Source: Yoonia maritima
GTDB taxonomy: Bacteria > Pseudomonadota > Alphaproteobacteria > Rhodobacterales > Rhodobacteraceae
Direction: 5' to 3'
Assembly (NCBI RefSeq): GCF_003003285.1
Contig: NZ_PVTP01000010.1
Location: 83,817-147,816 of the forward strand
DNA: 64,000 bases
The position numbers and the translations under genes were made by a program. Positions 9,509-14,992 of the stretch are shown in pieces (position 1 is the first letter of the stretch; each line of letters opens with the position of its first letter). The notes under the pieces were generated by a model that saw only the letters and a program-made list of their open reading frames with translations, did no database searches and was not told the DNA's origin.

Positions 9509-10384
9509 TTACCGCAAGTGGCCGATAGCGAAGGTGGCGCTGATCTTTTGATCATCCAGATAGGTTTTCAGCGCATCCGGGTCAGGTTGCGTCGTCGTTT
9601 TCGTTTCGGTAGCGGCCAATCCGCCTGAAATGAACAACACATCCAGATCTTCTTGGAGCGCGCCCAGTACATCAGTGTGCGGGCCGTCGCCAATCGCGAT
9701 GATGGACGCGTCAGATGGTACCTTGTTCAACGCCGCTAAACGGCGGCGCGCAAGGTCATAGATGGGTGGGTGGGGTTTGCCGAAATACAGGCTCTCTCCG
9801 CCCATTTCAGTGTAAAGCTGGGCCAAGGCACCCGCACACCATTCACGAACGTCGCCACGATCAACGACGATATCAGGGTTGGCGCACAGCAGCTTTAGGC
9901 CCTTTTGTTTGGCGTAAAGGAAGTCGGCGCGGTTCACAGCAAGGTCGGCCATCGGGTCGAACGGGCCGCAGCAAACGATGCCTTCGGCCTGATCCAATGG
10001 AACTCGCTGAATGTTAACTGGTTTGTCGATAATCTGGAGAGGTTCAAAAAAGGCATCATCGCGCGGGCTTTCACCCATGAAGTAGACCTTTTCACCGACG
10101 ATGCCGCGATACATGGCAGCACGCGCGCTGTCGCCCGATGTCGCAATCGCGTCCCATGCATCCTCTGGAATGCCAAAGTCCAAGATCTGATGCGCAACTG
10201 ATTCCCAAGGGCGGGGTGAGTTGGTGACAAGCACCACAACACCACCCTGCGCGCGATAGGCTTGCATGGCCGCAACCGCGTCTGGCAGGGCTTCAACACC
10301 GTTGTGCATGCAGCCCCAAAGGTCAACAAAGGCCGCGTCATACTGGCCCGAGATGTCTGCGAAAGTTTCGATAATCCGGGTCAT
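9509..10384 (-). CDS. HAD-superfamily class IIA hydrolase (TIGR01459 type)
   Basis: The 291-residue product is a NagD-like phosphatase. Motif I is AAFVDLWGCMHNG, with nucleophile Asp21; the usual second Asp is replaced, as in the TIGR01459 subgroup. LVTNSPRP forms motif II, and IAIGDGPHTDVLGA near residues 225-240 forms motif IV. Class IIA members act on small phosphorylated metabolites; the substrate is unknown. The gene is downstream of the pyrophosphatase gene on the same strand, with a GC hairpin between them. Confidence 0.88.
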   Translation of the reverse strand: MTRIIETFADISGQYDAAFVDLWGCMHNGVEALPDAVAAMQAYRAQGGVVVLVTNSPRPWESVAHQILDFGIPEDAWDAIATSGDSARAAMYRGIVGEKVYFMGESPRDDAFFEPLQIIDKPVNIQRVPLDQAEGIVCCGPFDPMADLAVNRADFLYAKQKGLKLLCANPDIVVDRGDVREWCAGALAQLYTEMGGESLYFGKPHPPIYDLARRRLAALNKVPSDASIIAIGDGPHTDVLGALQEDLDVLFISGGLAATETKTTTQPDPDALKTYLDDQKISATFAIGHLR

Positions 10385-10416
10385 GGCGCGGCCTTTGATA
10401 ATTGTAAGGATGGAAC

Positions 10417-10437
10417 GCCCCGGATCACCTCCGGGGC
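10417..10437 (-). terminator. GC-rich stem-loop between pyrophosphatase and HAD genes
   Basis: The arms GCCCCGGA (10417-10424) and TCCGGGGC (10430-10437) form an 8-bp stem with a five-base loop. It lies just past the pyrophosphatase stop on the minus strand. No T run follows, so it may be a weak terminator or an mRNA end stabiliser. Confidence 0.45.
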
Positions 10438-10444
10438 AGGCAGT

Positions 10445-11362
10445 TTAGGCCTTAAGGTTCGGGATGATCTGCTTTTTACGGCTCATGATGCCGGGCAGAA
10501 CAACGCTGTCACCTTCGACTTTGGCGTCGAATGATTTCTCAGCAACCGTTTTCACAACGTCATTCGGGATGAACATTGTTGCTTCTTCGTTCAGGATGTC
10601 CACGACGAACAATAGAACCTCGTCTACGCCGTCTTCTTTGGCGACTTTCGGCATGGTTTCCATGATGGATGCCTTACGGTCCAAGATGATCTTGGGCGCT
10701 GTGGTTTCCAGAACCGACACACGGAATTTCTTGCCGTCTACGCCGTATTCTTTGCTGTCCATGCGCAGCAGTTCCGCGTCAGAGAACGCAGAAACGTCTG
10801 ATTTTGCTTCGAACATTTCAGATGCGTATGCTTCAAGATCGATTTTCAGATCTTTGGCCAATGCTTCGGCAAGGTCCTTGTCCATGGATGTCGTTGTTGG
10901 TGAACGGAAGGCAAGCGTGTCGGACAGGATGCAAGACAGCATCAGACCTTTGATGCCTTCTGGCATGTCGGCCGCTTTGTCGCCCATCATCTCGTGCATG
11001 ATTGTCGCAGTACATGCGAGCGGACGAATTGTGATGTTGATTGGGTTCTTCGTTTCCAGACCACCGGCCAGTTTGTGGTGGTCGATGATTGCCAGAACGT
11101 CAGCGTTGTTGATGTTCGCTGGCAGCTCTGCAGGGTTGTTGGTGTCAACGATAACGCAAGACTGGTCGTCTTCGACATCTGCAATAACGTCTGGCAGTTC
11201 AAAGCCCCAGCGTTTGGCAACAAAAGCGGCTTCGGTGTTTGGAGTGCCAAGCAGGGCGGCTTTGGCTTCGATGCCGGTGTGGTTCAGGAACCATTCCCAG
11301 ATCAGTGGGGAACCGGTGCTGTCTGTGTCAGGTGCTTTGTGGCCGAAAACAAGAGTTGTCAT
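10445..11362 (-). CDS. ppaC: Manganese-dependent (family II) inorganic pyrophosphatase
   Basis: This DHH-superfamily enzyme hydrolyses pyrophosphate to phosphate. The 305-residue protein has the metal-binding residues His8, Asp12 and Asp14 in FGHKAPDTDS, the DHH motif at 94-96 (AIIDHHKLAGG), and the C-terminal substrate-binding SRKKQIIPNLKA. Two starts are possible. ATG 11362 gives the canonical family start MTTLVFGHKAPD and is used here; GTG 11371 would add three residues. The upstream region is shared with the oppositely oriented leader of the DUF2161 gene. Confidence 0.95.
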   Translation of the reverse strand: MTTLVFGHKAPDTDSTGSPLIWEWFLNHTGIEAKAALLGTPNTEAAFVAKRWGFELPDVIADVEDDQSCVIVDTNNPAELPANINNADVLAIIDHHKLAGGLETKNPINITIRPLACTATIMHEMMGDKAADMPEGIKGLMLSCILSDTLAFRSPTTTSMDKDLAEALAKDLKIDLEAYASEMFEAKSDVSAFSDAELLRMDSKEYGVDGKKFRVSVLETTAPKIILDRKASIMETMPKVAKEDGVDEVLLFVVDILNEEATMFIPNDVVKTVAEKSFDAKVEGDSVVLPGIMSRKKQIIPNLKA

Positions 11363-11493
11363 TGCTGTCACTTTCTAAGGGAGAATTTGGCCGTCTTATA
11401 GAAGTGTCCAGCCACCCTGTCACCCCATCGCGTTGGTTTGACCGAATATCGGCGGTGTGGTAAATTGACTTACCGAAAAGGAGGAACCTAACA

Positions 11494-11511
11494 ATGGACC
11501 AGAACGCTTAA
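11494..11511 (+). CDS. Five-codon micro-ORF (MDQNA), possible leader peptide
   Basis: ATG GAC CAG AAC GCT TAA is preceded by AAAAGGAGG (11476-11484) with nine bases of spacing, an almost perfect ribosome site. A second copy of the same arrangement lies 82 bases downstream, and both share CCTRACAATGGAC. A strong ribosome site in front of a five-residue ORF suggests a regulatory leader peptide or a ribosome-binding decoy. This is inference; chance cannot be excluded from one sequence. Confidence 0.4.
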   Translation: MDQNA

Positions 11512-11575
11512 CCGCCTCGCCATTCTTGATGGGCACTACCGTCGCCCGACCCTTTTTGAGAGGAGCACCCTGACA

Positions 11576-11593
11576 ATGGACATGCTGCAGTAA
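11576..11593 (+). CDS. Five-codon micro-ORF (MDMLQ), second of a tandem pair
   Basis: ATG GAC ATG CTG CAG TAA is preceded by GAGAGGAG (11558-11565) with ten bases of spacing. It repeats the layout of the micro-ORF at 11494, with the same GGAG...CCT-ACAATGGAC core, and both stops are followed by CGCC. A GTTTTT-loop hairpin follows at once. It is a possible second leader peptide upstream of the DUF2161 gene. Confidence 0.4.
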   Translation: MDMLQ

Positions 11594-11656
11594 CGCCGTT
11601 TTTGGCGTGTCGCTTGGCCGTAATGGCCCCATGATCATTTACCAAAAGGTGCAGAT

Positions 11657-11842
11657 ATGCCCCGTAAATCACCCAAACCCCGCAAGCCGGGCCAAAACCC
11701 GCTGTCCGCTCCGAAAAATCGCCGTGCCGTGCGCCCTGAACCGGGCGGCCCCCGGCAGGGGCGGCCCGTATCAAACCTACAGCGCCGTGCGCGTATTGAT
11801 GCGCGAACACCGCGGTTTCCCGGTCGTTTAGGCGGCCGATAG
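11657..11842 (+). CDS. Possible small basic protein, 61 residues
   Basis: The frame starts ATG 11657 behind AAAGGTGCAGAT and encodes a very Arg/Lys/Pro-rich peptide beginning MPRKSPKPRKPGQNP. The same DNA is also open from ATG 11631 in another frame (67 codons, stop at 11831), so the open frames may only reflect high GC content. The good ribosome spacing and position directly upstream of the DUF2161 gene keep it as a candidate. No family is recognised. Confidence 0.3.
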   Translation: MPRKSPKPRKPGQNPLSAPKNRRAVRPEPGGPRQGRPVSNLQRRARIDARTPRFPGRLGGR

Positions 11843-11924
11843 ATACCGTTCCCCATCGCTGTCATGGCGGTGGGGCTTGCCTGCGTGGCCAATTTCGTTT
11901 TGTTTGACCGCGTAGGAGACCATT

Positions 11925-12572
11925 TTGCGCGAAGCCGATCTATACCCCCCAATCAAAGCCCACCTGCAACGGCAGGGCTACGACGTTAAGGGAGAAGTCG
12001 GCGCAGCAGATGTTGTCGCGCGACGTGGCGATGATTTGGTGGTGGTCGAGCTAAAGCTTGGATTTTCGCTAGCCCTGTTCCATCAGGGGATCGAACGGCT
12101 GCTGGTCACCGATCACGTTTATGTCGCCGTGCCTGCTGGTGGGCGGGCAAAGGCGCTCAAGGCGAATGTGAAACTGGCCCGCCGCGTTGGGCTAGGCGTT
12201 ATGACAGTCCGCGAGCGCGACGGATTTGTAGAGGTGCTTGCTGATCCGGCGCCTTACACACCCCGAAAATCCAAAAAAAAGCACACCCGTTTGGTCCGGG
12301 CCTTTGATCGGTTGAAGGGTGATCCAAATTCCGGCGGTGCGACACGCCATGGAATCGTCACTGGATACCGCCAAGACGCCGTACGCTGCGCACGCTTTCT
12401 GGCAATCCATGGCCCATCCAAGGGGGCAAAGGTCAAAGAATGGACCGAAGTCCCACAAGCCACCCGCATCATGGCGGATGACCACTATGGTTGGTTCGAA
12501 CGTGTCGAACGCGGTGTCTATGGCCTAACCAAAGCTGGCCAAAAGGGGCTTGCTGATTTTGGTGACGATTAA
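11925..12572 (+). CDS. DUF2161 family protein, putative PD-(D/E)XK-type phosphodiesterase
   Basis: The 215-residue product matches DUF2161. It starts MREADLYPPIKAHLQRQGYD and then shows the nuclease-like core V.GEVGAADVVARRGDDLVVVELKLG. The acidic residues E, D and the E-x-K of VELKL fit a PD-(D/E)XK active site, and a C-terminal winged-helix-like part follows. The start is TTG 11925, the only sensible one, behind GTAGGAGACCAT. It is preceded by a long structured leader with micro-ORFs. The gene converges with the TraB-like gene, overlapping it by 4 bases. The biological role is unknown; DNA repair or restriction-like activity would fit the fold. Confidence 0.85.
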   Translation: MREADLYPPIKAHLQRQGYDVKGEVGAADVVARRGDDLVVVELKLGFSLALFHQGIERLLVTDHVYVAVPAGGRAKALKANVKLARRVGLGVMTVRERDGFVEVLADPAPYTPRKSKKKHTRLVRAFDRLKGDPNSGGATRHGIVTGYRQDAVRCARFLAIHGPSKGAKVKEWTEVPQATRIMADDHYGWFERVERGVYGLTKAGQKGLADFGDD

Positions 12573-13561
12573 TCGTCGCGTGTGATGGTCCAGCCTTCGT
12601 TCTGCAACAGGCTAAGAATTCCGTTTTCACCGATCAAATGCGCTGCACCGGCTGCTATAACAATCTTATCATTTTCGGCTGCAGCCTGGGCAATCACGGG
12701 AATCCAATTTCGGTTGCGACCGTCCAGCATTGCCTCTTGGGTTTCGTCAAAAAGCTGGGTTGCGGTCTCGGCATCCATGTCGGGTAAATCATCCATCGCA
12801 ATACGCGACATTTGCCACAGCGTTCCGATGTCTTCGGCAAAGTAGCGGTCAAGCATACCCACGAATATCTGTTGCTGCACATCGGGCATCATCAGGCTCA
12901 TGCGCAGAACGTCTAACTGTTCCTCCAATGGCTCCGATTGGAAAATGGAAAACATCGTTTTGAAGTTCTCCAGCGACTGTATTGGAATATTGGCTTCGGT
13001 CGCGGCACCCATGATCATGTGATCCAGCCCAAGTTCACCTGCGATCATGTCTTCCATCGCGCAAGAGGGTATTGCCAGAACGATTGACGCATACCAAGGC
13101 TGCATTTTAGCGATCATAAAGCTTGGAATGTTTCGATCAGCGGCGGCAGTTGATAGCAACTCCCATGTTTCATCACCAAGAAGCTCTGGCAGTGTTGGTC
13201 CTTCGGTTAGGAACAACTGGCCGGGGTCCGTTGACATAAGCTGCTGTAGGGCTGCCTGATCTTCAGGGGATGCTTCTACAAGGATCAGGTCGGCATTTAC
13301 CACATCGTCAGACAGCTTCGCATAAAGTGTATCTAGGCGGGGATCGTAGATGTGCATCGTGCCAACGATTTTCAGGTCGTGGCCATCTTTATGGGCATCC
13401 CAAATCAAACCTTGCGAAAAAGGAATTTCCTCAACGGCGGCATTCAGCCGCGCATGTTGTTCGACCGAGAGTTGATCCAGATAGTTATCGCCGACGCATA
13501 GGGCAGCAGCGGGGAAACCGAGAGCTGTTAAAATCACGGTCGCGGCAGAGCGAAAAAACAT
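12569..13561 (-). CDS. TraB/GumN family protein, exported
   Basis: The product of about 330 residues is TraB/GumN-like. A signal peptide MFFRSAATVILTALGFPAAA is followed by DGHDLKIVGTMHIYDPRL near the start of the domain, where the GTxH motif of this family sits. VEASPEDQAAL follows, and the C-terminal IVIAAGAAHLIGENGILSLL matches the late G-x-x-H-L. Family members resemble TIKI-type metalloproteases, but bacterial function is not settled. The ATG at 13561 has AAAGGA at correct spacing; ATG 13567 and an upstream start at 13600 are alternatives. The stop overlaps the DUF2161 stop. Confidence 0.85.
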   Translation of the reverse strand: MFFRSAATVILTALGFPAAALCVGDNYLDQLSVEQHARLNAAVEEIPFSQGLIWDAHKDGHDLKIVGTMHIYDPRLDTLYAKLSDDVVNADLILVEASPEDQAALQQLMSTDPGQLFLTEGPTLPELLGDETWELLSTAAADRNIPSFMIAKMQPWYASIVLAIPSCAMEDMIAGELGLDHMIMGAATEANIPIQSLENFKTMFSIFQSEPLEEQLDVLRMSLMMPDVQQQIFVGMLDRYFAEDIGTLWQMSRIAMDDLPDMDAETATQLFDETQEAMLDGRNRNWIPVIAQAAAENDKIVIAAGAAHLIGENGILSLLQNEGWTITRDD

Positions 13562-13601
13562 CGGCATTCCTTTGGGTTGTGACGTATACAACGTAGTCAC
13601 T

Positions 13602-13632
13602 GACCGCCCCGGGTCAATTACCCTGGGCGGTT
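13602..13632 (+). terminator. Stem-loop with plus-strand T run, no obvious gene to serve
   Basis: CCGCCCCGGGT pairs with ACCCTGGGCGG across a CAATT loop, with one mismatch, and TTTT follows on the plus strand. On the minus strand it overlaps the last codons of the 105-residue ORF. No plus-strand gene ends here, so its direction of use is unclear. Confidence 0.4.
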
Positions 13633-13935
13633 TTCTAATATCATGCGTTGGCCAATCCTGATTAACCAGCGACCAATAACGTGACGCAAGCTACGTTGCG
13701 GTGCTGGAACAATCTGCAGCCGTGGCTTTTCCGCGACTAACATCCCACTAGGCAGCCTGATCAACTGCGGATTTGTGTCAACCTCGGGGATGAAAGGCAC
13801 AGGGGGCCAGCTGCTTGCTACAGGTGAAATCTGCAACCGTTGTGGTTGCGTGCGCCGCTTGGTCGTCCGCTCAGAATAATCGTTATGATTTTCAGGGCCG
13901 ACCTTGTGGTCGACGACATAAAACGGGGGATGCAT
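13618..13935 (-). CDS. Hypothetical protein, 105 residues
   Basis: This is a small ORF with no recognised family. The N-terminal half is polar and Pro-rich. The C-terminus RHVIGRWLIRIGQRMI is a basic amphipathic helix of the type that can lie on a membrane. The start ATG has GGATAG six bases upstream, a mediocre ribosome site, and the last codons fall in a strong hairpin. It lies on the same strand as the Crp-cyclase-oxidoreductase genes, 376 bases past the crp-like stop. It could equally be non-coding. Confidence 0.35.
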   Translation of the reverse strand: MHPPFYVVDHKVGPENHNDYSERTTKRRTQPQRLQISPVASSWPPVPFIPEVDTNPQLIRLPSGMLVAEKPRLQIVPAPQRSLRHVIGRWLIRIGQRMILENRPG

Positions 13936-14311
13936 GTGCTATCCGATCTACAAATCTTTGAAGTATTAGGAGAAAAATGCGCTGAGCGAATGGCACAGCT
14001 GCGCTGCTTAGCTGGGTTACCAGCTGAGATGGATGAAATCCTTTCGTTCCATAAGCAGTCTCCTTGATTCGCAGTCGTCTACCGGTTGTGTAGCTCAAAC
14101 GTAGGTCTTCGCCAAAGCGTTTTTTGACAATTACTAAAACTGTTCTTTTTAGGCAAAAATGAGCTGTAAGATGAGAACCGTTGTAACCAGCAGCCCAACA
14201 ACGCCTTCTGGTCCAAACATACTGAATATTCTCATAATCGTTACCTGTTCTTTAATAATTAGGCTTCTGCCTAACAGTTGTTGCTCATATTCTATGTGCG
14301 TTAACGCACCG
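13936..14311. other. Intergenic stretch downstream of the Crp-type gene
   Basis: These 376 bases carry no long gene. The only candidate is the 28-codon minus-strand ORF at 14149-14235, listed separately. No promoter, RNA gene or repeat was recognised. Confidence 0.4.
14149..14235 (-). CDS. Candidate 28-residue single-pass membrane peptide
   Basis: The ORF starts ATG 14235, behind AACAGGTAACGATT (AGGT at suitable spacing), and encodes MRIFSMFGPEGVVGLL followed by VTTVLILQLIFA. A short polar head followed by one hydrophobic helix is the shape of known bacterial small membrane proteins. It lies 77 bases after the stop of the Crp-type regulator on the same strand. There is no homology evidence. 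It could be a chance ORF in AT-rich DNA. Confidence 0.35.
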   Translation of the reverse strand: MRIFSMFGPEGVVGLLVTTVLILQLIFA

Positions 14312-14992
14312 TTAAGAAAGTTCTTTGGATAATCCTTCAGGATCGAGAATTTCGATCCTTTGTCGCGATGATTTGACCACGCCCAGTCTAGATAATTTGC
14401 TGATTGATCGGCTAACCATTTCGCGGTTGGCGCCAATTGTTCCCGCGATTTCAGCGTGCGTCGGTGCATTTTCGATAACTGCACCTGCAGCCAATTTGCC
14501 GTGTTCTGCGGCTAAGCGGAACAAATAGGTGCCGACACGTTGTTCGACCGACAATGTGGTCATTTCCATATTACGTTCAGTTAAAATACGAATGCGTTCC
14601 ACAAGCTGTCGAGTGATCCTGTCACGAACTGTAGGGACTTCATTAAACAGCTGCAAAAAGCACTCACGCTTTAAAATAAGCACCTTGGCCTCCGTTTTCG
14701 ACACGGCAGCAAGTGACCGGCTTGTGCCATCTAGGGCTGCCAACTCTCCGAAATATGCGCCAACTGGAAAACGTGAAAACACGATTTCGCGGCCTTCGGT
14801 CGTCCAGTAAACAGCTAGCAGTGATCCATACAGCAGAAAGTATAAATCGTAAGAACTGTCATCTTGATCAAAAATCGTCTGCCAAGCGCTGAAAGTTTTT
14901 TCAGTTACGGATATCGGAATTCCGGACAAATCATCAGCGGTTATTCCAGAAAACAGCGGCAGATCAAAACTGAGCAGTTCTTCAACGGTCAT
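14312..14992 (-). CDS. Crp/Fnr family transcriptional regulator
   Basis: The 226-residue protein has an N-terminal cyclic-nucleotide-binding beta barrel. Its phosphate-binding cassette keeps the residues that contact cAMP in CRP: GEL at 82-84 and Arg92-Ser93 in GELAALDGTSRSLAAV. A dimer helix follows, then a C-terminal winged helix with THAEIAGTIGANREMVSRSI near 175-195. No Fnr-type cysteine cluster is present. Its ATG overlaps the stop of the cyclase gene by 4 bases (ATGA). The simplest inference is that it is the receptor for the nucleotide made by that cyclase. Confidence 0.92.
   Translation of the reverse strand: MTVEELLSFDLPLFSGITADDLSGIPISVTEKTFSAWQTIFDQDDSSYDLYFLLYGSLLAVYWTTEGREIVFSRFPVGAYFGELAALDGTSRSLAAVSKTEAKVLILKRECFLQLFNEVPTVRDRITRQLVERIRILTERNMEMTTLSVEQRVGTYLFRLAAEHGKLAAGAVIENAPTHAEIAGTIGANREMVSRSISKLSRLGVVKSSRQRIEILDPEGLSKELS

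Larger units (their letters stand above)
11363..11924 (+). other. Long leader / intergenic region with tandem micro-ORFs and hairpins
   Basis: These 560 bases lie between the divergent ppaC and DUF2161 genes. On the plus strand they hold two five-codon ORFs with strong ribosome sites (listed separately) and a bulged GGGC/GCCC hairpin followed by five T at about 11531-11557. Two further small hairpins follow: ACGCC/GGCGT at 11593-11608 and GGCC/GGCC at 11616-11628. Next is a GC-rich stretch, 11631-11842, open in more than one frame. TTGACT at about 11465-11470 lies 18 bases before TAACAA and could be a sigma70-like promoter overlapping the first ribosome site. The arrangement resembles an attenuation or translation-sensing leader, but no known riboswitch was recognised. 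Confidence 0.4.

Noticed and set aside
10464..11378. Plus-strand ORF of 304 codons opposite ppaC
   Set aside because: It is antisense to a complete family II pyrophosphatase; Ser/Ala-rich low-complexity translation.
11363..11660. Known riboswitch (SAM-II, SAM/SAH, speF-type, mini-ykkC) in the DUF2161 leader
   Set aside because: I could not match the conserved core of any of these classes; only micro-ORFs and simple hairpins are visible.
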